Part shown: in pieces, positions 10,138 through 20,985 of the stretch
How positions within the stretch are numbered: position 1 is the stretch's first letter
Layout: every line of letters starts with the position of its first letter
DNA from: Myotis daubentonii
Taxonomy: Eukaryota > Chordata > Mammalia > Chiroptera > Vespertilionidae
Reading direction: 5' to 3'
NCBI RefSeq assembly: GCF_963259705.1
Contig: NC_081842.1
Location: 67,778,787-67,842,786 of the forward strand
DNA: 64,000 nt
Translations under genes and position numbers: made by a program
Notes under the pieces: model-generated
Seen by the model: only the letters and a program-made list of their open reading frames with translations
Database searches by the model: none
Told to the model about the DNA's origin: nothing

Positions 10138-10661
10138 GTATTGACTGATGTTTTATCTTCTTCAGTTTTATTGGGCTAGTAGGGGGTCAGGAATAGGATA
10201 AAATTCAGATGTTAACATCATTTCTCCCATATTATAAATGTGTTAGACTTGGACTATTCTGAATGATGAGAGGGATTTGTTGGTTTACCTAGGCATGCAA
10301 GCATAGTAAATTATGCCTTTTGGGGCAGGATTTTGGGAGAGATTGTGCATGCTAATATACTACTTGGGGAAAGAATTACCATAATTCATTTCATGTACCA
10401 AAGAGGAGGTGTCCCATATATTTTATTACAGCAAACTCGTGTTGCATAATTTCACTCCCTTTCCCTAAATCCAGAATTATCTTGTTTGGGTGTATTTACT
10501 ACAAGCAGTATTATTCTTCACCCATTTCTGAATGTTCATTTCTGATTTAGTATGGATTCTATCAAAATGAACCATAATTGTCAATAGTATACTATTTTGT
10601 GTTTTCATTTTCAATCTAAATGATAATATTTATTGCAATTTACTCCAATTTATTTTTACAG

Positions 10662-10707
10662 AAAATATAAATTGAAAAAAACAGAACCTACTCCAGGTGT
10701 TGAGGAG
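10662..10707 (+). CDS. CD200R1: CD200R1 juxtamembrane cytoplasmic exon
   Basis: 46-nt exon, phase 2 in and phase 0 out, with acceptor TTTATTTTTACAG and donor GTAAGA. It encodes RKYKLKKTEPTPGVEE: a basic juxtamembrane part followed by an acidic end, as in the mammalian family. Confidence 0.88.
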
Positions 10708-11093
10708 GTAAGATAAGATCTAATAGAATATTTGCAAATTTTAAGCCTTGCAGTTTGAAAATCTATTCACATAATTTGTAATTTGCATCAATATTAGTGT
10801 TTTAGTTGAAAAGCAAAAATTCTGATTTTATAATGCTAATAGTGAAGTGTACTTATTTTGTTAATTATTTACCAATTACTATTTATATACCACCCTAAAT
10901 CCATATTTTAATTTCATGAATTGAATCTTACAAAACACAAAATGTTTGCTTCGTTCATACTGTAATTTGTGGAGAAACTGAATTGGCATTTCCTTCAAGT
11001 GAAACCATCTTTAATTCTTGTCTTCCCTTTTTTACTACCATCATCATTTCACTCTAGCCCAAGCTTAAAACCTATCCTACTTCTTAATCTCTT

Positions 11094-11356
11094 TTTGTTT
11101 GTTTATTTGATTTTTAATACTCACTTGAGGATATTTTTCCATTGATTTTTTAGGGATAGTGAAAGAGAGAGGGAAAGACACAGAGAAATATCGATGTGAG
11201 AGAAACACATCAATTGGTTGCCTCCTGCAGGAGCCTGACCAGGGCCTAGGGTGGGGAGAAGCCTGCAACCAAGGTACAAGCCCTTGACTGGGATCAAACC
11301 TGGGATCCTTTGGTCCACAGGCCGATACTCTATCCATTGAGCCAAACTGGCTAGGG
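11094..11356 (-). mobile_element. Ves SINE
   Basis: Reverse-oriented Ves SINE with T-rich end on the left and tRNA-like head (GAGCCAAACTGGCTAGGG) on the right. Direct repeats of TTCTTAATCTCTT type flank it (11081-11093 and about 11357-11370). The right-hand copy was later used again by the tRNA-half insertion next to it. It lies in the last CD200R1 intron. Confidence 0.87.
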
Positions 11357-11374
11357 TTCCTTAATCTCTTATAA

Positions 11375-11410
11375 GTACCGCGCGCTAACCGATTGCGCCA
11401 CTGGAGCTCC
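11375..11410 (-). pseudogene. retroposed 5' half of tRNA-Ile(UAU), tailless
   Basis: 36 bases that on the - strand begin GGAGCTCCAGTGGCGCAATC and continue GGTTAGCGCGCGGTAC. This is the acceptor strand, D arm and start of the anticodon arm of tRNA-Ile(UAU), with two extra G at the front. It is flanked by an exact 16-bp direct repeat CCTTAATCTCTTATAA (11359-11374 and 11411-11426). The TTATAA end of that repeat on the - strand continues the tRNA sequence into the anticodon. It is not a functional tRNA gene, since the 3' half is absent. Confidence 0.85.
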
Positions 11411-11720
11411 CCTTAATCTCTTATAACCAGTAGTTTACTAAGTCTTTGATGCTCTGCTATGAAATACTTCTCATATCACTTCCATTTTCTCCATTCCTAC
11501 TTTCATTCAACCTTTATCATCTGACACCAAGATTTATGTAATAAATAAATATTTTTAATAAAAAATTTTTAAAAAGTCTTGTTCTATGTTCATATAAGCC
11601 CAGAGATACAAATATAAACCCTATTGGTTGATACTAAAGCTATGGGCACCGATTACAAAAACATAGGTCGTTATGATTTTTGGCTTTTTTGAATTGATTT
11701 TGATTTTAATATTTTCTTAG

Positions 11721-11846
11721 GATGAAATGCAGCCTTATGCCAGCTATACAGAGAAGAGCAATCCACTCTATGATACTACAAACAGGGTGAAGACATCTCA
11801 GGTGTTACAAAGTGAAGTTGATGGGATGAATCTCCATACTTTATAA
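11721..11846 (+). CDS. CD200R1: CD200R1 last coding exon: cytoplasmic tail with NPLY motif and stop
   Basis: 126 nt, phase 0, with acceptor TTAATATTTTCTTAG, ending in TAA at 11844-11846. It encodes DEMQPYASYTEKSNPLYDT and then a short C-terminal part ending NLHTL. Three tyrosines are kept: QPY, ASY and the NPLY motif. In CD200R1 the NPxY tyrosine recruits DOK2 and then RasGAP, which dampens myeloid activation; there is no ITIM. The full motif set indicates a working inhibitory receptor. The 3' UTR follows directly. Confidence 0.93.
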   Translation, partial: DEMQPYASYTEKSNPLYDTTNRVKTSQVLQSEVDGMNLHTL

Positions 11847-12140
11847 ATTGCTGGAATCTAGGACCAGGAGAAATGAATTGAGATACAATGCAGTCACTGT
11901 TTTGATTTTCTTAGAGTTGTAGAAAGGAAGACCTGTTTCGAAATTAGATTTTCAAATATTCTTAGAAGATAGAGATGTTCTAAAGGATTTGCATTCATAT
12001 CCTTATGCAATTGAAATTTTAGAATCTTAGCTGCTAATAGCTAGTTCTCTGAAGAACTGATATTATTACAAAGAAATCACATGTTTATGATTAAATATTC
12101 AAATTGTTCAGTACAGTAGGTAATGAAAACTGGTTCCCTC

Positions 12141-12146
12141 AATAAA
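12141..12146 (+). terminator. candidate CD200R1 polyadenylation signal
   Basis: AATAAA about 295 bases after the CD200R1 stop codon, the first canonical signal downstream. The region between is AT-rich single-copy-looking 3' UTR. Later signals may also be used. Confidence 0.45.
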
Positions 12147-12399
12147 TAATTCTGCAGAAGGAACATTCATGAACAGGTTTTATGCATTCTTTCAGAAAAT
12201 TTCTGTGTGCTTATGATATATTTATATACCCATGATATATGTGAATATTATATGTCTATTTACATATACATACATATATCCTTGATGACACACAAATGAG
12301 AAAATGCTACAATGCTGTTCTGTACTTATAGAAAGCTAATAATATAATATGTCTTGTTAAATCTTTTATCTTTTATCCACACAAACAGAGCTACCTCAT

Positions 12400-12720
12400 T
12401 CTTCTTAATGTTAGATAAAATTTCATTGTATGGTTGTATTGTAATTTAACTAACCACAACTCTTGTGATGGACAGTTAGATTGTTTTAAGTTTTGTTTAT
12501 TTGTTTGTTTTGCTATGATAAACAATACCATACAGAATGTTTCTTCTGGATATGTCTTTGTAGTTGAGTATATTTATAGAGTAATTTCCTTGAGTGGAAT
12601 TTACAGGTCAAAGGGTTTGTGCATTCTTAATATTGATTGATATGTCAAATTGTATCTATTTACATTCCCTCTAATTGTATTTGAATGTGCCTTTCTCCAT
12701 ACTGTTATTTTAGTATCTAC
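12400..12720 (-). mobile_element. old L1 fragment, antisense
   Basis: GCTATGATAAACAATACCAT, GAGTGGAATTTACAGGTCAA and TTGATATGTCAAATTGT correspond to a widespread antisense L1 3'-region pattern. It is diverged and short. Confidence 0.55.
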
Positions 12721-12783
12721 AAATTCCCACTTTTTATTGTTAATCAACCAGTTAGCTAATCTGATGCAAAATTATAGTAAGAA

Positions 12784-13249
12784 CTAGAGGCCTGGTGCAC
12801 AAAAATTTGTGCACTTTGGGGGGAGGGGTCCCTCAGCCTGGCCTGTGCTCTCTCGCAGTCAGGGACCCCTTGGGGGATGACCACCTGTTGGCTTAGGCCC
12901 GCTCCCCAGAGGATTGGGCCTAAGCTGGCAGTCAGATATCCCTCTGGCAGCCCGGGAGCCCTCGGGGGATGTCCACTTGCCAGCAGGGAGCAGGCCTAAA
13001 CTGCAGTTGGACATTCTTAGTGCTGCTGAGGAGGCAGGAGAGGCTCCCACCACCACTGCTGTACTGGCAGCCATCAGCCTGGCTTGTGGCTGAGCAGAGC
13101 TCCCCCTGTGGGAGCGCACTGACCACCAGGGGGCATCTCCTGCATTGAGCGTGTGCCCTGTGGTGGTCAGTGTGTGTCATAGTGACCAGTCATTCCCAGT
13201 TGTTCTATTGTTAGGGTCAGTTTGCATATTACCCTTTTATTATATAAGA
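12784..13249 (-). mobile_element. Helitron beta module (array 1)
   Basis: Reverse-oriented HeliBat module. The 3' end is CTAG at 12784-12787 with the hairpin GTGCACAAAAATTTGTGCAC; the host base before it is A. The 5' end, reverse of TCTTATATAATAAAAGGGT, abuts the alpha module at 13249/13250 with no host base between. It contains the inverted CTCF-like pair. It is part of a composite unit with the next entry. Confidence 0.9.
13117..13172. promoter_or_regulatory. inverted pair of CTCF-like motifs in beta module
   Basis: CACTGACCACCAGGGGGCA and a degenerate inverted partner (GTGCCCTGTGGTGGTCAGTG). CCACCAGGGGGCA matches the CTCF core by eye; binding is not shown. The right arm here carries an extra base. 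Confidence 0.45.
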
Positions 13250-13891
13250 TAGAGGCCCGGTGCCTGGGTGGGGGCCGGCTGGTTTGCCCTGAAGGGTGTC
13301 CTAGATCCGGGTGGGGATCCCGCTGGGGTGCCTGGCCAGCCTGGGTGCGGGGCTGATGGCTGTTTGCAAGCTGGCCAAGCCCCCCAGCGGGGACCCTCAA
13401 CCCATGAGGGTGTGGCCATCCTGGGTGAGGGGGTGATGGCTGTTTGCAGGCTGGCCACAGCCCCCAGCCACCCAAGCTCCGAGTGGAGGCTGGCTGGAAG
13501 CAAGTATCTGGGATTTATTTAACTTCTATAATTGAAAATTTGTTGCCTTGGTCCTGCTCAAAGCCTGGGTTGCCCCTGGCAACCCATGCTCCCAGCCCCA
13601 CCTTGAGCAGAGGCCACAGTGGCCTGAAGCAGGTATCTGGGATTTATTTATCTTCTATAATTGAAACTTTGTAGCCTTGAGTGGAGGCCACAGCTGGCCA
13701 GGGCAGGCAGGAAGCTTGGCTTCCTCCATCGCTGGGGCAACGAAGCCTCCTGCTTGCTCCAGCTCTGTGGCTGCCAGCCACCATCTTGGTTGGGTTAATT
13801 TACATATAGTCGCTCTGATTGGCTGGTGGGTGTGGCTTGGGGCATAGCCAAGGTGCAGTCAATTTGCATGTTTCTCTTTTATTAGCTTAGA
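13250..13891 (-). mobile_element. Helitron alpha module (array 1)
   Basis: Reverse-oriented module whose 5' end is the reverse of TCTAAGCTAATAAAAG at 13876-13891, with host T after it. The 5' region holds two ATGCAAAT-type octamers and a CCATCTTGGTTGGG (YY1-like) site. The 3' end (TAGAGGCCCGGTGCCTGGG on the + strand) lacks the GTGCAC palindrome and goes straight into beta. The body has degenerate repeats around GATGGCTGTTTGCA.GCTGGCC. Confidence 0.88.
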
Positions 13892-13894
13892 TTA

Positions 13895-14345
13895 TCCTAT
13901 ATAATAAAAGGGTAATATGCAAATAGACCAAACAGCAGAACAATTGAACAAACAATCAAAGCATTATATATATATATATATTTAAATGAAGTAATATATA
14001 AATGAGGTCAGGACTCCATAATGGTCACAACCAGCTCAGGAGGAGGGGCCAGGTGCAGCCCCAAGCCTGAGGGAATAATACATAGGAGCGGCCCAGAGCC
14101 TGAGAGATCAACACAGAGGGGGCTCCTGCTCTGAGCCTCCATGGCGCAGCTGGGGGCAGGCCCCCAGTGGACACACACACACATACACACACACAGGAGG
14201 CACCTGCTCCGAGCTTCCTATGGGGAGCAGGCCTAAGCTGTCATTAGGATCTCCCCTGAGGGCTCCCGGACTGTAGAGGGGGCATGCTGGGCTGAGGGCC
14301 TCCACCCCACCCCGAGTGCATGAATTTCATGCACCAGGCCTCTAG
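13895..14345 (+). mobile_element. Helitron, forward, next to array 1
   Basis: It starts with A|TCCTATATAATAAAAGGGTA and ends with a TGCATGAATTTCATGCA hairpin and CTAG|T. It lies three bases from the reverse-oriented composite, giving a head-to-head pair. The middle holds an (AT)n run and a CA-rich stretch. Confidence 0.9.
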
Positions 14346-15260
14346 TATTATTTAATAAACCAGATTTATATCTATCATGTTTATGAGAGAGAGAGAGAGA
14401 GAATGAGAACATGTATGAAGATTTTGACTCATTATATCTCTATGGAGATATTGATGTCTAATATCTAATGCTTAAGAGTCTTTCAGATAAACTGGAAATG
14501 TGTACTTTATAACATACATTCTATTGTGATGTATTTATCAAATAGAAAATGTTTACTGACTATGTAAGTGGCTAAATATGCATACGGAGGACTTGGAAAT
14601 CTATAAAATAAGTTCTATGTGCTAAGAGAATGGCCCTGGGGTGATAGGACCCTCCCCTCTGTTTTCTGTGGAATAAAATGCTAGGACTATGTATACTAAT
14701 CATTTTCTAATATTATTAAAATATATTTTATTTATGAAAAACTAAGTCTGTTTCTACACAGCAGGAAAAACATTAAAATTTTTCAGCATGGTAGACATGA
14801 AAACAAAATCCATTCATTCTTCAATTGTGCATTTGAAATATTTTATTTTGTCTTATTAACATGCTTTCCTTCCTCCAGATATTTTGGTTACTCTAGGCTT
14901 TATACTTAAAATAATTTTTAATCTATTTGTATGAAAAACTTATATAATAGCACTTGGCACATGATATTTGACCAAGCCACTTGGATACCATTTTGAGTTG
15001 GCCCAAAACCCCAATTCATTAAGTTTCCCATATACATATTACCAAGCAGTGTAAACAATAGTTACCATAACCTGGTCTTGACCTTTTCTTGATTCTTCAA
15101 TAATCTCTAGTTGGAATGAGACTCACAGCTAGTTAGGTTCAAAAAATATCTGTTTAAATATTACTGAAAAACAAAACAAAACAAAACTGTGTTTACATCT
15201 TAACTTTATAATGTCGAAACAGCCATGTCAAATGACATTATAGAAAAGACTTCAAGTTTT
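14346..15260. other. intergenic, nothing recognised
   Basis: AT-rich sequence with a short GA repeat near 14385-14402. No gene or named repeat is seen. Confidence 0.5.
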
Positions 15261-15261
15261 T

Positions 15262-15810
15262 AAATGCTTTTTAAATTCTTTATTGATTAAGGTATTACAT
15301 ATGTGTCTTTATTCCCCATTGCCCTCTCACCCCCCCCCCCTAGTGTCTGAGTTCATTGGTTATGCTTATATGCATGCATAAAAATTCTTTGGTTGATCTC
15401 TCCCCCTCCCCCCGCCACCTTCCCCTGCCTTCCCTCTGAGGTTTGATGGTCTGATCAATGCTTCTCTGACTCTGGATCTGTTTTTGTTCATCAGTTTATG
15501 TTGTTCATTATATTCCACAAATAAGTGAGATCATGTGATATTTATCTTTCTCTGACTAACTTATTTTGCTAAGCATAATGCTTTCCAGGTCTATCCATGC
15601 TATTGCAAATGGTAGGAGTTCCTTCCTTTTTACAGCAGCATAGTATTTCATTGTGTAGATATACCACAGTTTTTTAATCCACTCATCTGCTGATAGGCAC
15701 TTAGGCTGTTTCCAAAACTTAGCTGTTGTAAATTGTGCTGCTATGAACATAGGGGTGCATATATCCTTTCTGATTTGGGTTTCTAGTTTCTTGGGATATA
15801 TTCTAAATTA
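15262..15810 (-). mobile_element. 5'-truncated L1, 3' end of ORF2 and 3' UTR
   Basis: Reverse-oriented L1 of the same family as the copy at 59.4-64 kb. It has the T-rich tail and C-run on the left and the last part of ORF2 on the right ([37 protein letters not shown]). Compared with the young copy it shows several substitutions and small changes. Confidence 0.9.
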
Positions 15811-15894
15811 TATAGCACAGGAAAAAAATGTATTAAAATCTTCCACTATAGGGCTGCTAAGTGTAGTTGAACATCAGAATAATGTGGGGGGCGG

Positions 15895-16330
15895 AAATTA
15901 CAGTAATCTCCTTTATCCATGGGGACATATCCTAAGACTCCCAGTAGATCCCCGAAACTTTGGATAGTACTGAATCCCAGGTATACTATGTTTTCCCTCT
16001 ATGTACATACATTTTCATGTAAAAGAAGCACTTTATGGCTTCTCTTTGGCATCTCTAAATTTGGAGCATTACTACTCTTGTGCTTTGGGCCCATTATTCA
16101 GTAAATTAAGGGTTACTTGAACAAAAGCATTGTGATACAAAGGCAGTTAATCTGAAAACCAAGATGGTTATTAAGTGACTAACAGGGCGGTAGCCTATAC
16201 AGCCTGTATACACTGGAAGAAGGGATATCTCAGGAGGAATGGAGCAATACAGTTCAAAATTTTATCACTACTCAGAATAGTGTGCAATTTAAAGATTGCT
16301 TCTAAGAAGAGTCTTTCACGAGAGGAAATG
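15895..16330 (+). mobile_element. Tigger-like (pogo/mariner group) remnant
   Basis: It starts near CAGTAATCTCCTTTATCCATG and contains AAATTAAGGGTTACTTGAAC, TTAAGTGACTAACAGGGCGG and TATACAGCCTGTATAC. All are recognisable parts of the mammalian Tigger family ends. It is a non-coding internal-deletion derivative, diverged. Confidence 0.6.
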
Positions 16331-16870
16331 TCCAAGTCCTGATACTTCATCAAGCTTAGTCATTGGCTGGGAAGAGTTTTACTTCAACTCAAAAGCTGAA
16401 ATGTATCCTGAAGGTATTAACAACTTGAGACCATCAGCTAATTGCACTCCTTGCAGCTAAAGGGTTAGTTATTTTTTTTCTCACTACCTTGGCTGCCAGC
16501 CCATCCTTTCACTGGTTAGTATTTGCCTGGTATGTCTTTATCTGTCTCTTTATTTTCAACTTCTATGTGACATTTTATTTCAGGCACACCTTTACTATAC
16601 CTTTTATAAATATAGATAGCCAATTTTTATTAGCTATTTGAGAATTTTAACTTTTAATAAAAGAATTTAAGCCATGAACATTTGTTGTGATTACTTACAT
16701 ATTAGTTATATTTCTATAATCTTATTTTATATGTCTCATTTACTATGTTTTCTACCCCCACCATGTTTTATTTTTTTATTTTATTCTTCTTTGCTGAAAT
16801 GGTTAATTTCTTTCTTTCGCCTCCAGTAGTTTACAAATTATCCATTGCAACACAGGTATATTAATGGCTA
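16331..16870. other. intergenic, nothing recognised
   Basis: AT-rich sequence; no gene or named repeat. Confidence 0.5.
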
Positions 16871-16879
16871 TGCCTCATT

Positions 16880-17060
16880 TATGAACACATAAAAACAGCT
16901 TTGTTGTGACATAATTTATACATTTAAGATACACAACTTGTTAAATTTTGCAAAAATTTAAAGTGTACAATTTGTTGTTTGACATAGTTTTACATCTGTG
17001 AAGCATCAACCCAGTCAAGATAATGAACTTAGTCATCACCCCCAAAACGTTTTCTTATGT
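16880..17060 (-). mobile_element. old L1 3' UTR fragment, antisense
   Basis: GACATAATTTATACATTTAA, AAAGTGTACAATTTGTTG and GTCATCACCCCCAAAACG match the common L1M 3' UTR pattern. Confidence 0.55.
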
Positions 17061-17599
17061 TTCTTTGTAATCCTACCCCCAAATGCTGGTAGGATGTGAA
17101 CATGTGAGGGTGAATGTACAGGCAGGTGAGGCAGAGGCATGTGCAGAGGGGTGGTGCTAGGTTGGAAGTGCCTGAGAAATGCCAGGCCAACATTTAGATG
17201 AGGAACAGCTAGCATGTTTTTGGTGCCTGTTCCTCTCCCCATCTGAGCAAAACAGAAGTCCAGGGCTTGTGCATTGGATGTACTTGACGGATTAAAGTAA
17301 AAATTTCCCTTTTGCTTTAATTCCTGCTTCCAGACTGACCCCTAACTCCAGCCCAAGCCTACTTGGAAGGGGGTCATATGAGTGAAGAACTATTTGTATT
17401 ATGGTCTTTTTGGGTGCTTTAAACTCTTAAACACTTTCTATGTTGGTGTTTTCTGTATCACAATGCATACTTCTGGAGGGAGAGATCGTTTGGCTTCTCT
17501 CATAAACCACACAACAAATTATGAAACAAATATACATAGACACATACACACAAAATATAATGCAAGGGAAGTGAAACTACCCATGAAAAGATTTTGGTG

Positions 17600-17770
17600 T
17601 CTATCCTGGTTCTACATCTCTGTCATTAATTGTCTTAGGATAAGGTACTTAACCTCTCTGACTCTCTACTTCATTATTTACAAAAATGAATGTAATTTAT
17701 AATTCTCATAAGAATTGTTTTGACAGTGTCTGGCATATAGCTCAATAGATTGCAATAAGATCTGAATATT
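17600..17770 (-). mobile_element. MIR SINE remnant, antisense
   Basis: TTAACCTCTCTGACTCTCTACTTCATTA followed by GTGTCTGGCATATAGCTCAATA resembles the reverse of MIR core and 3' part. Confidence 0.5.
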
Positions 17771-18366
17771 GAGTCGAATGTGCATGCTTTTCTGGAGAGA
17801 AATAAATGTATAAAAGCACAAACCAGAAAGTTCAGTCATTATCAACTCAACTCTCCAAACAGGAAATGCTTCTTCTTAAATTACTAATGACCAGAAGGAA
17901 ACACAGTGCAGGAAGAGAGAAGGTGACTTCTCATCAATGTTTATGGGGCAGAGCAGGAGAAGTAAAAGATCATGGGTAGGTATATGGGCTGGTGGAAGTA
18001 AAACACAGAGGTAAGGACAGAAAAATAAATAGAAGGGAACTCCCTTTGGAAGATGCCTTCACTCTTAGGATACATACTGTTCACATTTTTTTTCCTCCCT
18101 TTCATAGCTGGTAAGTCTGTTGGGAAAGGTGGAGGGAAGCAGGGTGAAAGGTGTTGAGATGAAGTAAAGAAAACCATGATGAGAAAGATGCTTTAGCTAG
18201 TTTTCAACCAGAATTTCCCTTGTATTTAAAATGCTCAATTTTATTCTCCTTTTTTAGTTCCCCTGGCTAACAATTTAGAGCAGTCCTTGTACAGGGACCC
18301 ACATTCTACATTTCTAACAAGCTTCCAGCTGTTGCTGGTCTGTAGATCACACTTTGAGTAGCAAGA
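17771..18366. other. intergenic, nothing recognised
   Basis: No gene, RNA or named repeat seen. Confidence 0.5.
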
Positions 18367-18374
18367 CTTTAGGA

Positions 18375-18596
18375 CAGTGGTTCTCAACCTTGGCTGCACA
18401 TTAGAATCACCTGGGAATCTTTTTAAAATCCTGATTTCTGGGCCTCATCCTCTGGAAATTCTGTTTCTTTGTTACTAATATTGTGGCCCCACCCCATAAC
18501 AAAGAAACAGAATTTCTGGAGGATGTGGCCCAGGAATCAGGATTTTAAAAAGATTCCCAGGTGATTCTAATGTGCAGCCAAGGTTGAGAACCACTG
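18375..18596. mobile_element. MER5A-like hAT element forming a near-perfect palindrome
   Basis: 222-bp element beginning CAGTGGTTCTCAACCTTGGC and ending with its reverse complement. Arms of about 100 bases pair almost perfectly around a loop of roughly 20 bases (about 18475-18497). It is flanked by an exact 8-bp target duplication CTTTAGGA (18367-18374 and 18597-18604). The sequence fits the MER5A family of non-autonomous Charlie elements. A transcript would fold into a long hairpin. Confidence 0.85.
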
Positions 18597-18668
18597 CTTT
18601 AGGAAGTCCTGTTCTTTAAGGAGAGAGACTTGTAACAATTCTTAGACTATATCTTTGTGTAATTTGCA

Positions 18669-18687
18669 AAAAAAAAAAAAAAAAAAA
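18669..18687 (+). repeat. poly(A) run
   Basis: Uninterrupted A tract of about 19 bases; no retroposed body recognised before it. Confidence 0.8.
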
Positions 18688-18839
18688 GTCTAAGGACAAA
18701 TCCGCACAATAATGAAAAGGTCCTTAAACGTGGGTTTAGGTAGGCTATTGAGACCACTTGAGGAGGTTGTTGGTTTTTTTTGTTTTGTTTTGTTTTTCAC
18801 TGTGGAGGCAGAGTGACGTAGAAAAAACATGGTCATGAA

Positions 18840-18975
18840 TCTTTGCTCTGTCCCTTCAGAGGCAGATTCTTTATCTGTAAAATGAGGATAGTCATTTCTC
18901 GCTCCTAGAGTGTTTGTTATTATTCAGTCTAGAAGTGCTTTGCACATGGATGTTCAATGAATATTAGTTTTCATA
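18840..18975 (-). mobile_element. MIR SINE remnant, antisense
   Basis: CTTTATCTGTAAAATGAGGA and TGTTCAATGAATATTAG are typical of antisense MIR. Confidence 0.6.
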
Positions 18976-19022
18976 CCTCTTCCCTATCTTATCTTTTGAA
19001 GAATCTGTTATCTATCTATCTA

Positions 19023-19804
19023 TCTCTACACCAATAAAAGACAAACATGCAAATTGACCATACCTTTGCTACACCTTAAGCCATGCCCACCAGCCAATCA
19101 GAGTGACTATATGCAAATTAACCCAATCAAGATGGCGGCCAGCAGCCACAGAGCTGAAGCAAGCAGGAGGCTTAGTTGCCCTAATGATGGAGGAAGCCAA
19201 GGTTCCTGCCTGCCGCGGCTGGCTCTGAGCTCCACTGAAAGCAACAAAGTTTCAATTATAGAAGCTAAATAAATCCCAGATACCTGCTTTCAGCTGGCCA
19301 TGGCCACAGAGCTGGAGTGAGCAGGAGTGGGTTGCCCCTGGCAATGGAGGAACCAAGCTTCCCTCCCGCCTGCCCTGGCCAGCTCTGAGCTCCTCTCAAG
19401 CCTACAAAGTTTCAATTATAGAAGGTAAATAAATCCCAGAATAAAAAAAAAGAAAAAGAAAAAAAGGAGAGGCTGGGAGCTTCCATCGTCGGGGGGGGGG
19501 GGGGGAGGGGGCTTGGCCAGCCTGAAAACGGCCCTCAGCCCCTCACACAGACTGGACAGGCACCCCAGTGGGGAACCCCCACCCAAAAAGGGGTGTGGCA
19601 AGCCTGAAAACAACCATCATCCCCTCACCCAGGCTGGACAGGAACCCCAGCAGATACCCCCACCCTGAAGGGGGTGTGACCAGCCTTCAAACAACCATCA
19701 GCCCCTCACCCAGGCTGGCCAGGCACCCCAGCGGGACCCCCACCCTGATCCGGGACACCCTTCAGGACAAACCAGCCCGCCCCCACCCAAGCACCAGGCC
19801 TCTA
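19023..19804 (+). mobile_element. Helitron alpha module (array 2)
   Basis: It starts with TCTCTACACCAATAAAAGAC after a (TATC)n stretch, with octamer ATGCAAAT sites near 19047 and 19113 and an AAGATGGCGGCC (YY1-like) site near 19130. A poly(G) run at about 19490-19507 and repeats of CAGCCCCTCACCCAGGCTGG follow. It ends CACCAGGCCTCTA without a hairpin and joins beta directly at 19804/19805. Confidence 0.88.
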
Positions 19805-20263
19805 TCCTATATAATAAAAGAGTAATATGCAAACTGACCCTAACAGCAGATAGACTGGGAATGACTGGTCACTATGACACACACTGACCACTAGGGGCAG
19901 ATGCTCAATGCAGGAGCTGCCCTCTGGTGGTCAGTGCGTTCCCACAGGGGGAGCTCTGCTCAGCCACAAGCCAGGCTGATGGCTGCCAGTACAGCAGTGG
20001 TAGTGGGAGCCTCTCCTGCCTCCTCAGCAGCACTAAGGATGTCCAACTGCAGCTTAGGCCTGCTCCCCACTGGCAAGTGGACATACCTGAGGGCTGCCGG
20101 GCTGCCAGAGGGATGTCTGACTGCCAGCTTCAGCCCCATCCCCCAGGGAGCGGGCCTAAGCTAGCAGGTGGACATCCTCAGAGGGGTCCCAGACTGCAGG
20201 AGGACATAGGCCACGCTGAGAGACCCTCCCAAGTGCACAAATTTTTGTGCACCAGGCCTCTAG
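19805..20263 (+). mobile_element. Helitron beta module (array 2)
   Basis: It starts TCCTATATAATAAAAGAGTA and ends with GTGCACAAATTTTTGTGCAC and CTAG. It contains the inverted CTCF-like pair. A third module follows with no host base between. Confidence 0.9.
19882..19936. promoter_or_regulatory. inverted pair of CTCF-like motifs in beta module
   Basis: CACTGACCACTAGGGGCAG (one base short) and CTGCCCTCTGGTGGTCAGTG about 16 bases later. Motif match by eye only. Confidence 0.4.
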
Positions 20264-20969
20264 TATATATATAAAGATCCAGGGGCCATCCCAACCAAAT
20301 GGACGATCGAACAGGCTGAGTGGGGTGACAATGCCGGCAGGGGTGTTAGAGAGGGACGACCAAACGACTGAGCAGCAGGCTGTGTGGGGTGACCAGGCCA
20401 TCAGAGGGGACAGTGAAGGGCAACCAAACAACTGACCAGCAGGCTGCGTGGGGTGACCATGCTGGCACAGTGGTTAGTGAGGGATGACCAAAGGACTGAA
20501 GAGCAGGCTGTGTGGGGCAACCTGGACAGCAGGGGGGCAGTGAGGGGTGACCAGGCTGGCTAGGGGGTGCAGTTGGCAGCAACCAGGCTGGCAGGGGGGC
20601 AGTGAGGGGTGACCAGGATGGTGGGGGACAGTTAGGGGTGATCAGGCCAGCAGAGGGGGCAGTAGGGGGTGACCAGATGGAGGGGAAGTTGGGGTCAACC
20701 AGGTCGGAGGGGGGGGCAGTTGGGGCAACCACGCTGGCAGGCAGAGGCAGTTAGGTGTGATCAGGCTCGCAGGGGGGCCAGTAGGGGTGATCAGGCAGGC
20801 AGGTGAGCAGTTAGGAGCTAGTGGTCCCGGATTGTGAGAGGGATGTCCTGAGGATCAGGCCTAAACCAACAGTTGGATATCCTCTGGGGGTCCTGGAAAG
20901 GAGAGGGTGCAGGCTGGGCTGAAGGGAACCCCCCCCCCCATGTACGAATTTCATGCACCAGGCCTCTAG
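20264..20969 (+). mobile_element. third Helitron module of array 2, with minisatellite
   Basis: It follows directly after CTAG of the beta module with TATATATATAAAGATCC and ends with ACGAATTTCATGCACCAGGC and CTAG at 20969. The interior is a series of degenerate ~30-bp units (GTGACCAGGCTGGCAGGGGG). Its 5' TC is not clear. Confidence 0.8.
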
Positions 20970-20985
20970 TGTATCTTATAATAAA

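Noticed and set aside
12784..14345. A single large palindrome formed by opposite Helitrons
   Set aside because: The reverse composite and the forward element have separate A/T-flanked ends three bases apart; they are two insertions, not one inverted-repeat element.
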